NCBI RefSeq assembly: GCF_963169125.1
Contig: NC_084802.1
Span: 16,554,896 to 16,618,895 of the forward strand
DNA: 64,000 nt
Direction: 5' to 3'
Source of the DNA: Humulus lupulus
Lineage: Eukaryota; Streptophyta; Magnoliopsida; Rosales; Cannabaceae
The position numbers were made by a program, and so were the translations under genes. Each line of letters begins with the position of its first letter. The first letter of the stretch is position 1. The notes beneath the pieces are model-generated. The model was not told the origin of the DNA, searched no databases, and worked only from the letters and a program-made list of their open reading frames with translations. Below are positions 42,207 to 53,595 of the stretch, piece by piece.

Positions 42207-42956
42207 TGTTGACGCGGTTCTTCGCCAACAAGTAATTAAGAAAATAAGAGGAAGGGATTAATGCTTATGTTGAACCGAAATAGATGAATGATCTTTTGAG
42301 AATGGGCTGGTGACACAAATATGTTTTTAGGTGGTTCAAAGGTTAAAATCCTTCTACTCCACCAGTCAATATTATTGCTATTTGCTTGGTATTCTTTTAC
42401 AGGGTGTTTCTTACACAATCGAATCCAACCCTTTGTAACTCCCAGGGTCTCCATATTTATAGGAGAGGGCACCTGGGAGTTGATAAGAAGGTCATCCCGT
42501 GACCTTCTTACCTATCATGTCAACTCTGTGACATTCATGATTAATTCCTAAAACCTGACACATAAGTGTGGTCTAATCAATAGGTAAGGGGATAATGGGC
42601 CGCACGGCCCAACCCAGTCATGGGTGTCTGAATACGCACCTTCATGCTGCGTGTTCGAGAAGTCAAGGATATATCAGACACGTGATGTCTGATATATGCA
42701 TGTTTACCTTTCGTGGTTGACTTTATAAGGGGTCATAGCCTCCAACCCCAGCTCGTACCACGAGTTGGATGCTTCCCTTGACCTGTGACCTTCAGAGTCC
42801 AACTCAGTCTAACCTTGGCAAACCCTTAGGCTACCTCGAGCTGAGGAGATAGGATCTTTCGATGGCAGCTCCGGTCTGTGGGGATGTCCACGTGGCTGAT
42901 ACAGTTCAGGCCGTATCTCAGCTCGCTAATAGCCCGTGGGAAAATCAGGGCGTACA
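42207..42956 (-). repeat. 5' LTR of Tat3
   Basis: 750 bp with TATAAATA on the minus strand at 42454-42461 (intact here, mutated in the 3' LTR), the R-region hairpin GGTGG/CCACC (42330-42363) and the terminal hairpin TTGACG/CGCCAA (42209-42228), which uses one G-U pair as RNA. It ends CGTACA, next to GATTT. Confidence 0.92.
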
Positions 42957-42961
42957 GATTT

Positions 42962-43646
42962 AATATAGGTGTATTCTATGTAACTACTGCTTGTGTGAGT
43001 ATAGTCTTTCAGGTATTATCATGGGTGAGTACAATTCATGGTGATGAGAAGCCTCGTGGGAATGCCAAGTGTGAGTATAGCACAAGGCATGACAAATTAC
43101 ATTTCATGTCCGATCAATATGGATGTGAGTTGATTATCGTATGTGAGTACAATGTGCGATATGAGACTCTGGTGTATGTGTGTGAGTACAACACACATTA
43201 GAAGTTTACTATGGTATTGTATTTATATCGCATGTGGTTAATTATGAAGTTGTAATTTATGCTTATGTAATATGGTTCGGGGATTATGTCTTATATAGCT
43301 CTTCTTACTGGGCGTTAGCTCACGGGTACTCTGTGTGCAGGTAAAGGCAAGAAAAAGCAATGAGTGGTGTGAGCTCGAGGCATGGATCTTACATGTTAGC
43401 GGCAGGCGGTGTTTTAAAGTTTTTAAAATACTTTTGGATTGGAACGATTTAGTATTGGTTTTGGACTTGAAACGGTTTATTAATGTCGTTATTGTTTTTA
43501 GTTAAGTGTCAAACATTTTATTTTAAATAGTGAGATCCCATGTCAAGTTTTATTTCAATAAATGAGTCTTTTATGTCATAAATGTTTATCGATTAAAAAC
43601 ATACTTTTTATAAGTAATGTCTCGAGAAATCAATTGGGGCGTTACA
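42962..43646 (+). repeat. Chromovirus LTR, right part
   Basis: The 3' part of the LTR interrupted by Tat3. It has GTGTGAGTA-like short repeats (42990-43195), the conserved block 'tgcaggtaaaggcaag' near 43340, and ends CAATTGGGGCGTTACA at 43646. No primer site follows, so this is a solo LTR or the end of a lost element. Confidence 0.65.
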
Positions 43647-45563
43647 TAAAATGTATATACACTGCTAACAAAATTATATATCATCATTAAAATGTATATA
43701 ACATGATATAAAATTATATACTATCATTATGTATAACAAGATAGAAACTAAATATCATCGACAAAAAAATGATATACTATATCACATAAAACATATACAC
43801 TAATTGGAAAATAGTATACCAACAGCTAATAAAAAACGAAAAAAAAAATGAATATAACATTAAAATAAAAACTAATATACATATACCACAATATTAAAGT
43901 CATATGCTTCTAAATAAAAAAATAATAAAAAAAGTAAATTGGAAAAACAAAAATATAATAAAATTACAAATTTGAAAAAAAAACTATTTTTCTAACTTTA
44001 AAAATATGAGACATTTATTAATTATCATCTTAAAAAAAAAAATTGTTATGAGTATCGCTTTAACGAAGGACACTTACATAGTAAGGACAATTTATGTAAT
44101 CAACAATGCAAAATATTAATTTCTCTGCAATTTTTAAAATAATGATGACACTGAATTTCTTGATTCTATAGTTTTGGGTCACTCTAATTTCTCAAATTTT
44201 ATTTATGTGTGCTTTTCTTTATATGTTAGATTTGGGGAGTTATATATATTTCTAGGCTTTTATATATATATATATATGCTAATATGACTAATGTTCTTGT
44301 TCAATTTTTTGTTGGGTTCGTCATCCCCTCTTGCTTACAAAACGTATAGATCAACTTTATATATATATATATATATATTTAATCAGCTTTTTATATTTTA
44401 GATTTTGGATCTTCTTTTTGAGTTTGCAGGGTCATTTCTGGGCTTATATTTTAGATTATTATTCAGTTGCTGCTACTTTTCTGTTGCCTAAATTATACTG
44501 ATTTCTTGTCATGTATCAAGTTCTGTGCAAATCTCTAGATTGACCTTGTTTTGTACCAAAATCTCTTGGCTTGTTAAGTTATGTGTCATTTTATGGCTTT
44601 GTTCAGTTATAGTTTCTGGTTTTGTTAAGTTTTAGTTATGGTCTTTCTTTCTAATAAGTTCATTACAGATAATTATTTGGCTACTTTTTATCTTCCTTTT
44701 GAAATTAGATTATTTACATTAATTAAATCTAATCGTTTTCTTATTAAATGCTATTAATAATTTACGTAATATTATTTTTGTATACTATATTGTTTGGCAG
44801 TTTAATATGAATAAGTGCATAGCACTTATAAATTTATTTATATATTATCACTATTATTAATGATGAAATGTTTCTATTATTAATTATTAGGTCAGTTTTT
44901 ATTTCAAAAAATTGTTTAGTTTTCTGCTTAATTGTAGACTCGGTTTTGTGCACGGAGTGATTATTCAATCCAGACTACTGATAATGGTGCTTCTTTTATG
45001 ATATAATATATTCTGAAGAAAATTAGAAGCACTCAAAAACTCTATTTATAAACTATACATTCAATGTTGTTGTTATTATTATTATTATCTTGGTGACTTT
45101 TTTCACCAATTTATTAAAATTGACATGTTTTAATCATTGGTTGAGCTTAACTGTCTCAAGTTTATTTTTTGGTTCAAAGGGCATAGTTCTATTCATGTGT
45201 TATTATAGTAAATATTTTAGTTATAAGTACTAATTCAGTTATAAGTACCAGTTAAGTTATAAGTACTAGTTGGTGCACTGATCTTGTGCCTTCAAAGATA
45301 CAGCTTTAATCATTGGACATAATAAATTGTTTTGATCTAATGGTGACATATTCAGCCTCAAAGTTTTCACAGATTTATTTTAGTTTTATCATAAAAATTA
45401 TAGTTGGTTTGATGTTTTTTCCAATATAAAAAATTTCTTCATATCATTATCATTATTTAGCATCCTAATCAATGCTTATTTATTTTGTAGCGGGTTCTTT
45501 CTTTTAGCTAAAGCAGGTTGTTTTGCAATTGGTGACACTTTCAGCATTTCAATGATAAATTTT
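43647..45563. other. AT-rich DNA without recognised gene
   Basis: It contains the repeated word AAATGTATATA (43647-43760), AT microsatellites at about 44260-44278 and 44358-44380, and homopolymer runs. The part around 45410-45530 resembles 57265-57370 ('aaaatttcttcatatc' and following), suggesting shared ancestry with DNA between the 1.83 kb repeat units. No open frame or RNA gene was recognised. Confidence 0.5.
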
Positions 45564-45617
45564 AGGAATTGTTTTAAAAAATATGGCTTTTATATCATCA
45601 ATATACAAAAATATGAG
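45564..45617 (+). repeat. 1.83 kb repeat unit, copy A, left piece
   Basis: AGGAATTGTTTTAAAAAATATGGC and following match the starts of copies B (58263) and C (61339). The match stops at ~45617 where pararetroviral sequence begins, and copy A resumes at 55410. Confidence 0.75.
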
Positions 45618-45773
45618 TGTCACAAATGATTCGACATACAAGTACTCTCCACATCGTAGAAAATGAAACGGACTCAGACGATCAAAGTTCTTTGACTAAA
45701 TCAGACAATTCTTCGGGTGACTGGTCTGAAGAAATAAGCTCAACTTCTGATGATTCTATACTGAGTGACCCCG
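45618..45773 (+). pseudogene. Pararetrovirus capsid region, acidic N-terminal fragment
   Basis: An open Asp/Ser/Glu-rich stretch, the kind of acidic segment found at the N-side of caulimovirid capsid proteins. It runs up to the CCCCG target site of the Ale element at 45769-45773 and continues after the second CCCCG at 50696-50700. The left end is the junction with the 1.83 kb repeat. Confidence 0.55.
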
Positions 45774-46021
45774 TGTTAGGCACTACTGTTAGTTCTGTTA
45801 TAGCTGAGTTGTAATTAGTTAGCTTTCTGTTATTGCTTAGTTAGATTTCTGTTATTGCTGAGTTGTAATTAGTTATTCTGTTAAACAGAATCTTGGTAAT
45901 TAGTTCTAAGTGCACCGACTGTAATATGCACCAACTGTAACAGAGTATATATATACTCTTCTCTTCAGTAAAATAATTCATTCTCTCCAAAATTCTCATC
46001 TCAATTTTCACTTTCTCAACT
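45774..46021 (+). repeat. 5' LTR of Ale element
   Basis: 248 bp starting TGTTAGGCAC and ending CTCAACT, with TATATATA at about 45946-45953 and a CT-rich stretch after it. The last T doubles as the first base of the primer site. Confidence 0.92.
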
Positions 46022-46033
46022 GGTATCAGTGCC
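46021..46033 (+). other. Primer binding site of Ale element
   Basis: TGGTATCAGTGCC, one base different from the usual initiator tRNA-Met site TGGTATCAGAGCC, directly at the LTR end. Confidence 0.82.
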
Positions 46034-46092
46034 TAGGTCTCTTTTTTTTCTTTCTCTTCTTCTTCTCTCGATTGTTCTTCATTCCTCTGTCA

Positions 46093-49000
46093 ATGGCGTC
46101 TTCATCGAGCAATCTTCCTCAAGAACGTCCTACCACACAAGCTGCTGCATCACAGGCCAATTCTCTTCCGATGACTGGTCCTCCACTTCCAGTACACATG
46201 GCTCCTCTGAATCTCCGATTAACTCGCACCAACTACATGTACTGGAGATCTCAAGTTCTTTCCACCGTTCGAGCTTACGATCTTGAAGGTTTTCTCACCG
46301 ATGACCGATCTCGCCCGCCGGCAACCATTTTAGATCCGCTGGACCACGATCATCACATTTCAAATCCTGAAGTTGCTTCCTGGTTGCGGCTTGATCAGTA
46401 TCTAATGAGCTGGCTTTTCAACTCCATCTCTGAAAACATGTTCGGTCATGTCGCTCGATGTGTCTCCTCTGCTCAAATCTGGTATGAACTTGCTCAACTA
46501 TTCTCCAATACCTCTAAGGCTCGTATTCTTCAATTCCATACTCATCTTCAACTGGCCAAAAAAGGATCGGCACCTATTGATGAGTATATTCTTAAGATGC
46601 GATGCTTGGCTGATGCTTTAATGGCTGCAGGACAAGCAATCACAGATGATGAACTTGTTTTGCACATTCTAGGCGGACTAGGTCCGGAATATGAGTCCGT
46701 TGTGGTTAATCTTACTGCTCGAGAGACAGTCACCTTATCTGACCTACAATTCAATCTCCAAAATCATGAGATGAGACTTGAGAATCAACAAGTTGTAGCT
46801 ACTGTGGATCTTCAAAATCCACCAGCCAACTACACTACTTCCACAAAGAAAAGTGGAAATTCATACAACTATACTCCAGGATCCCGTGGTCGTGGCTATC
46901 CACCAAGAGGACGTGGTGGCCGTGGTTATTCACTGCGTGGCAACAACAGCACCTCCAACAGACCGGTTTGTCAAATTTGTGGCAAAATGGGACATATAGC
47001 TCTGAAATGTTATCACCGCTTTGATCTAAACTACCAAGGTGATGCAGTACCAGTCAACAACACCACTCCTTCTAATGGCTTGTCTCAGGATCCTACTCCT
47101 CAAGCACTTCTTGCCACTCCTGCAACTGTTGCTGACAATTCCTGGTATATGGACAGTGGAGCTTCTCATCATGTCTTAGCTCACACTAATTCTCTCACCT
47201 CTCCCACCAGCTACAAAGGCAAGGAAAAACTGGTTGTAGGTAATGGCTCCCAACTTCATATTCATCATATTGGTGATGCTTATATACATTCTAGTAGACC
47301 TCTACATCTTAAAAATGTATTACATGTCCCTGCCATCAAGAAAAATCTTATCAGCATATCTAAGTTTACCTTAGATAATAATGTTTCTTTAGAATTTACA
47401 CCTAACTTGTGTTTTGTTAAGGACATTGTTACGAACCAGGTACTACTTCAGGGGCATCTACATGAAGGACTATATCAGCTCATGCTTCCAACCTCTACCA
47501 AGACTTCAGCTCCCTTCAATCCCAAACCTACTGCCTATGTTAGCGATTTTTCTTCTGCTTTCAATAATACCAGTAGCAATAACTCTTCTAATGTTTCACA
47601 AATTCCTCATTGTACTCAGTCCTCTCGAGTTGTAGCTCTATGGCACAACCGACTTGGACATCCCTCTCATGTTGTTCTAAACAAAGTTCTTAATAAAATT
47701 CAAGTTTCTTGTTCAAAATCTCTTTCTAATTTCTGTGATGCCTGTCAATATGGTAAAAACCATCTAATGCATTTTCCAAGTTCTACACTGAAAACAACTA
47801 AACCTTTGCAATTAGTGCACTCTGATTTATGGAGACCCTCACCAAATCTATCACCTGAAGGGTACAAATATTACATTATGTTTGTTGATGATTTCACCAA
47901 GTATTCTTGGATCTATCCTATGCGTCTCAAATCTGAAGCATTTAGTATTTTTTTACTGTTTAAAACAATGGCAGAAAAACAACTTGATCTACCCATAAAA
48001 TGCTTACAAACAGATTGGGGGGGAGAGTTTCGCCCATTTCAAACTCATCTTCAAAAACTTGGTATCTTGTTTCGCCACCCTTGCCCTCACACCCATCAAC
48101 AACAAGGTCGAGTAGAACGAAAACATAGACACATCACAGAAGTTCCTCTTACACTCCTAGCCAAAGCCAATCTACCCTTACATTTCTGGTGGGATGCTTG
48201 TGTTTCTGCTGTCTTCCTCATAAACAGACTACCCACACTCACTCTTCATTACAAATCTCCTTTTGAATGCTTGTATAATATTGCCCCTGACTATACCTTT
48301 CTAAAAGTCTTTGGTTGCGCTTGTTTTCCATATCTACGTCCTTATCGTCATCACAAATTTGAGTTCAAAACCACAAAGTGTGTATTCCTTGGTTATAGTC
48401 CATTTCATAAAGGATATCGCTGTCTACATCCCACTGGCCGTATATATATTGCTAGAAGTATAAATTTCAATGAACTTGAATTTCCATATACTCACTTGTT
48501 CTCACAGTCCAATATCCCCTCCTTATCTCGGCAAAACACTACAGCCCCTGCCTTTATCATACCCTCTCCTTCGCCTATAACACCAACTCCTTCAAGCTTT
48601 CCAACTCCTTCCCTTGAGTCCACTCCTTCCATTTCTGGCCAACATATCTCACTGAATCAAGCTGATCCTTCATCATCATCCTCTCAAGTAGTACCTCATT
48701 CCAACGATGTTCTTAACACAACTGAGGTAAGTGCTTCTTCTACTGATTCATTATTATGAGAGGTACCACTAAACTCTGCTGATGTTCTTCCTCCTGTACC
48801 GCCGATCTTACCAAGTGGGCAACCCATGCAAACAAGATCCAAGTCTGGCATATACAAACCAAAAATTTATGTTGCTGCTGCTTCAAACGAGATCTTGGGT
48901 GCTCCTACTTCTGTCAAAGATGCCTTAAGTATCTCAGCTTGGAAAAATTCTATGGAGGTTGAATATGCAGCCTTAATGAAGAACAACACATGGAGTTTAG

Positions 49001-50466
49001 TACCACCCACTGCCAACATGAACGTTGTAAATTGCAAATGGATATATCGTACCAAGTTCAAAGCTGATGGATCTTTAGATAAGTATAAAGCTCGGTTGGT
49101 GGCCAAGGGATTTCAACAAACGCCTGGCCTTGATTTCACTGACACTTTTAGTCCAGTTATTAAAGCTTCTACAATAAGAGTGGTCTTGGCTCTTGCTGTT
49201 ACTTATGGCTGGGATATCCAACAAATAGATGTCAACAATGCCTTCTTAAATGGAGTTTTACAAGAAAGGGTCTACATGAAACAACCACCTGGTTTTATTG
49301 ATTCTCAACATCCAAATCATGTTTGTCTTCTACATAAGGCACTCTATGGCCTTAAACAAGCTCCTAGAGCATGGTTTGATCAGCTCAAAACCACATTACA
49401 AAGCTGGGGTTTCAAGAGTTCTACTTTCGATCACTCCTTTTTCTACAAAACAACGCAAGGATCTCCCTTGTTCATCCTTGTTTATGTTGATGATATTCTG
49501 GTTACTGGTGCAAGTTCAGAGTCTATCGCTCATCTTATTCAACAATTGCACACCAAGTTTGTGTTAAAGTCTCTTGGCTCTGTTAGTTATTTTTTGGGCT
49601 TTGAGGCAACAAGGACAGCCACTGGGTTATATCTAACACAGTCCAAATATGCATCTGAGTTACTTGTCAAGACAAGCTTTTAAGACTCTAAACCAGTTCC
49701 CACTCCAATGGTTCTTGCCAACAAGTTGTCTCTTGGTGATAGTGCTTTATTTGACAAACCTGAAGTGTATAGGAGTGTCATTGGTGCTTTACAATATCTT
49801 ACACTTACACGACCAGATCTTTCATACTCAGTTAATAAACTGAGTCAATTTCTCAAAGCTCCTTCCATAAACCATTGGAATGCTTGCAAACGCATCCTCC
49901 GCTATATCAGAGGCACACTCCATCTTGGCTTACACTTTCAGTCATCTCCTATTCTTAACTTAGCAGCTTATTCAGATGCCGACTGGGCCTCTAATTTGGA
50001 TGATCGAAAGTCTATCAGTGGTTACTGCCTCTTTCTTGGTGCAAATCTCATTAGTTGGGCCTCACGAAAACAACAAGCTGTTGCTCGCTCTTCTACAGAA
50101 TCTGAGTATCGCGCTCTAGCCTCTGCTGCAACAGAATTAGTGTGGCTGCATTCGCTTCTTACTGAAGTAGGAATCAAACTATCTTCTCAGTTGCCAGTCC
50201 TTTGGTGTGACAATCAAGGAGCACAAGCTTTAGCTCTCAATCCTGTGTTTCATGCCAAAACCAAGCATATTGAAGTGGATGTTCATTACATTCGGCATCT
50301 CCTAGCTAACAAACAACTGGAGGTTCGGTACATATCTTCAGAAGAACAACCTGCTGATATCTTCACCAAACCAATCTCCTCACCTCGCTTTGAGTTCCTT
50401 TGTAACAAGCTAAACTTGGACTACTCCAACTATAGCTTGAGGGGGGCTGTTAGGCACTACTGTTAG
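46093..50466 (+). pseudogene. Ale copia gag-pol with two nonsense codons
   Basis: A single frame from ATG 46093 (MASSSSN). Order: gag; zinc knuckle CQICGKMGHIALKC (about residue 293); protease DSGASHHV (about 353); integrase zinc region and core (HSDLW about 575, DWGGEFR about 640, E in GRVERKHR about 671); then TGA at 48757-48759; reverse transcriptase (RLVAKGFQQ, QIDVNNAFLNG, YVDDILV at 49483); TAA at 49681-49683; RNase H (YSDADWASN, SSTESEYRA, TKHIEVDVHYIR). The normal stop at 50464-50466 lies 17 bp inside the 3' LTR. Both internal stops fit single C-to-T changes (CGA, CAA) and no frameshift was seen. Confidence 0.93.
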
Positions 50467-50695
50467 TTCTGTTATAGCTGAGTTGTAATTAGTTAGCTTT
50501 CTGTTATTGCTTAGTTAGATTTCTGTTATTGCTGAGTTGTAATTAGTTATTCTGTTAAACAGAATCTTGGTAATTAGTTCTAAGTGCACCGACTGTAATA
50601 TGCACCAACTGTAACAGAGTATATATATACTCTTCTCTTCAGTAAAAGAATTCATTCTCTCCAAAATTCTCATCTCAATTTTCACTTTCTCAACT
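50448..50695 (+). repeat. 3' LTR of Ale element
   Basis: 248 bp, differing from the 5' copy only at one position by eye. The last codons of the polyprotein (up to TAG 50464-50466) overlap its start. Confidence 0.92.
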
Positions 50696-50700
50696 CCCCG

Positions 50701-52394
50701 AGAGCTTATCCAGTAAAACTTTGTCCAGCGATGGCGATGAAACATTTCCACATCTGATGGTGCAACCAGCTGAATCAAACTCACAGACCGAACCAATTAT
50801 CACAAGCGAAGACGAAAGTGGAAATGAATCAACAACACCACATGTTCCCCAAAAACGAAAAAGTAAAGGTTCAAATTTTCAAACGTTTACTTTAGATGAC
50901 CTCCCTCCATCAAAATAACGCGAAAGGTTCCAAGAGTTTCAAGCTTGGCTCAGCCTAGAATCACAAAGACCGGAAGCACAGACAGGAACGATTCTCCTCA
51001 GCTTTGTTTTCCGTTTTACAGGCACCCTACAAGACTGGTGTACAAGTCTAGGCGATTACAGACAAATGACGTTTTTACAAATTCCATATGTCACCAATGC
51101 CATGACCTATCTGTATATTGAGTTCTGCAGACAAGACACTCAAGTCACTGAAAGACTTCGTGCAGAATTCTTTAAACTAAAATGTTGTTCAATGGATAAG
51201 AGAGATTTGGAGAAGCATTATAAAAGGATGACTCAACGATTCTACCAAATAGGTGGAATTGATGACCCAAATCTAAAACAGACGTTCCTCTCTTCCATAC
51301 TAGAACCACTAGGAGAAGAAACCTTCAGACTTCTCTCGGGAACAGGAAGAACCTTAGCTGATGCTACGATTGGAGAAATCTATCAACTAATTCTAAAGGC
51401 ATTGGAAAAGATGTGCTCTCGGCACAAATTTATCCAATAATTCATGAAACAATCCAAGAAGCTTGGAAAGGTTTGCAGCCAAAAGGAACTACGAATCAAA
51501 TGCCAATCAGAATTAGCATGTTCCTGCCTTCCTGAAAAACGGAAACACAGCAAAAGGTTTAAAACCTTTAGGACCTTTAAATCCTCAAAGGAAAAAGGAC
51601 GCCGCTCCTTCAAGTTTCTAAGGAGGAAGCGCTCTTTCAGAAAGAAGTCTGACAGATGTTTCATCTGTGGTGAAAAAGGACATTATGCCAAACAATTTCC
51701 CAAAGGGAAAACTGCCAAACTGATCTCCCACATTCAACAAACAACGGGCATATCTCTCGAAGAGAATGATCTAGAATCCATCTTCTCTACTGATGACGAG
51801 ATCAATCCAGAATCCCTCTGTGCATTCGAACAACAGAAGGCCCCAAATGATTTCTACCACATGGCAGCAATCAATACAATACAACCATCGCCAATCATCT
51901 CCATGCAGATCTTCTCTACAAAGTATGCTCGGCCAGTCAAAGTAGCAGCCTTCTTTGACATAGGAGCATCATACACCATGATGAACCCTGATGTTCTCCC
52001 TCTAGAATATTGGAGGAAAGAAAAGCAATTCTTCCACGCTGCAAATGGAAACATCTTCTGTACAGAGCTCATCAGTAAACCAATCAAATTACAATTCTTC
52101 CCAGGATGCTCTATCATTCATAGAGTAATTGGTTCAAAATTACCAGGGAAAGATCTAATTATTGGTTTTGATGTCTACACTAAGAAAAAGGGATTGAGAA
52201 TCCTTCCTGGTGGCCTTGGTTACAAACAACATTTTGCTCCATGGGAATCTATACCAAACTATTTTCTCATGCCTCCTGATCCATTCTCCAAAGTCAAACA
52301 AAGGCTTATAGAAAATTCTTATGCCACAAGTCATGTTGAATTCCTCCAGAAATGTGAACGCCCTCTTTGGAAAAATCATCAGTTTACCATTTAA
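50701..52394 (+). pseudogene. Pararetrovirus capsid and protease region
   Basis: One frame with TAA stops at 50916 and 51438. It contains the conserved capsid core, then a basic Lys/Arg-rich stretch, then a zinc knuckle at 51657-51700 in which the last cysteine of CX2CX4HX4C is Phe. An aspartic protease follows, whose active site reads D-I-G-A-S at about 51957 instead of D-T/S-G. The frame closes at TAA 52392, and RT continues in another frame, so an indel lies near 52385. The protein would package the genome and process itself; it cannot do so here. Confidence 0.75.
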
Positions 52395-53595
52395 GCTCAA
52401 TGAAGATGTTAACCTTACCAAGGCAAGCCACCCAAGCATGAACCCAGAACATCATAAAATGGTAACTGAGGAATGCAAAGAACTACAACAACAAGGACTA
52501 ATCGAACCAACCACCTCTTCATGGGCATGCCATGCTTTCTACGTCAACAAGAGATCAGAACAGGCCCGAGGAAAAGAGAGGTTGGTCATCAATTATAAGC
52601 CTCTTAATGAATTTTTGGCAGATGATAAATTCCCCCTACCAAATAAAAATTCCCTATTTGCAAGCCTGTCAAAGGCCCAAATATTTTCAAAATTTGACCT
52701 CAAGGCAGGGTTTTGGCAGTTGGGTATTAAAGAAAAAGATAGGCCCAAAACGGCCTTCTGCATTCCAAACCACCACTATCAATGGACTGTCCTTCCCTTT
52801 GATCTCAAAACAGCTCCATCACTGTTCCAAAAGGCCATGACTAAGATCTATGACCCTATTCTAGATAAGGCCCTAATCGACATTGATGACATATTGCTCT
52901 TCTCACAGGATGAACAAGCACATCAAAATCTTCTGGCCCAGTTCATTTCTCTCACAGAAGCCCATGGGTTCATGCTATCCGAAAAAAAGATGATCATTGG
53001 ACAAGCCCAAATTGAATTTCTAGGGATGAAGCTCATTAAAGGCCAATATGAAGCCCAACCGCACATAGCCCAAGAGTTGTTAAAGTTTCCCGAAAAGGAC
53101 TTCACAAAGGTCCAAATTCAACAGTTCCTAGGAATTGTAAACTATTTACGGGATTTTGTCCGGCGACTTTCGGAAATGACAAGACCACTCAGCGACATTC
53201 TTAAAAAGCAAACTCCACCATGGTCACAAGAGCAAACTGTAGCAGTCAAAAAGCTAAAAGAGATAATGCAGACACTGCCACCTCTGCAGATTCCTTCTAA
53301 TGGGAAAAGAATCCTACAAACAGACGCTAGTGATCGGTATTGGGGAGCGGTCCTACTTAAACAAGACAAGATAGGGAAAAAGCAAATTGTAGCAGTCAAA
53401 ACCCTAAAAGAGATAATGCAGACACTGCCACCTCTGTTGATTCCTTCTGATGGGAAAAGAATCCTACAAACAGACGCTAGTGATCGGTATTGGGGAGCGG
53501 TCCTACTTAAACAAGACAAGACAGGGAAAAAAAATTTGTGGATACAAGAGTGGCCACTTCAAAGACTCTCAGCTCCATTATCACTCTACCCTTAA
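52395..53595 (+). pseudogene. Pararetrovirus reverse transcriptase and start of RNase H
   Basis: RT motifs in order: LVINYKPLN, FSKFDLKAGFWQLGI, LPFDLKTAPSLFQ (usual PFGL has D for G) and the catalytic site at 52879-52890 reading D-I-D-D where Y-x-D-D is expected. The RNase H starts with the metal-binding QTDASD. A 150-bp in-frame tandem duplication (53232-53381 and 53382-53531) doubles this motif. An A8 run at 53527-53534 then shifts the frame, so this frame ends at TAA 53593 while the true continuation is in the next frame. Confidence 0.82.

Larger units (their letters stand above)
31371..42956 (-). mobile_element. Tat3: complete Tat element with GATTT target duplication
   Basis: Two 750-bp LTRs (31371-32120, 42207-42956) flanked by GATTT on both sides (31366-31370, 42957-42961). 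On the minus strand: primer site, gag, protease, RT, RNase H, second RNase H and integrase. On the plus strand: the 3' half of the extra gene. The LTRs differ at roughly 25 positions by eye (about 3 percent), mostly transitions, so this insertion is not very recent. The coding region is badly interrupted, and a ~1.5 kb foreign block (32271-33757) stands where the first half of the extra gene would be. Confidence 0.9.
45774..50695 (+). mobile_element. Ale-type copia retrotransposon, young, CCCCG target duplication
   Basis: 4922 bp with 248-bp LTRs (45774-46021 and 50448-50695) that differ at one visible position (45974 T versus G), flanked by CCCCG (45769-45773 and 50696-50700). LTR termini are TG...CT, one of the known non-canonical end types of plant copia elements. 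A tRNA-Met-type primer site (TGGTATCAGTGCC, 46021-46033) and a polypurine tract (GAGGGGGGC, about 50439-50447) are present. Short LTRs and gag type suggest the Ale lineage. Two stop codons inactivate the polyprotein. Confidence 0.92.

Noticed and set aside
45617..45814. 65-codon open frame
   Set aside because: Chimeric: viral sequence running by chance into the Ale LTR at 45774.
46072..46092. Earlier TTG start for the Ale polyprotein
   Set aside because: The ATG at 46093 gives the usual MASSSS-type gag start, so a non-ATG start is not needed.
53142..53519. Minus-strand 125-codon frame with a repeated segment
   Set aside because: Complement of the duplicated RNase H sequence, not a separate gene.
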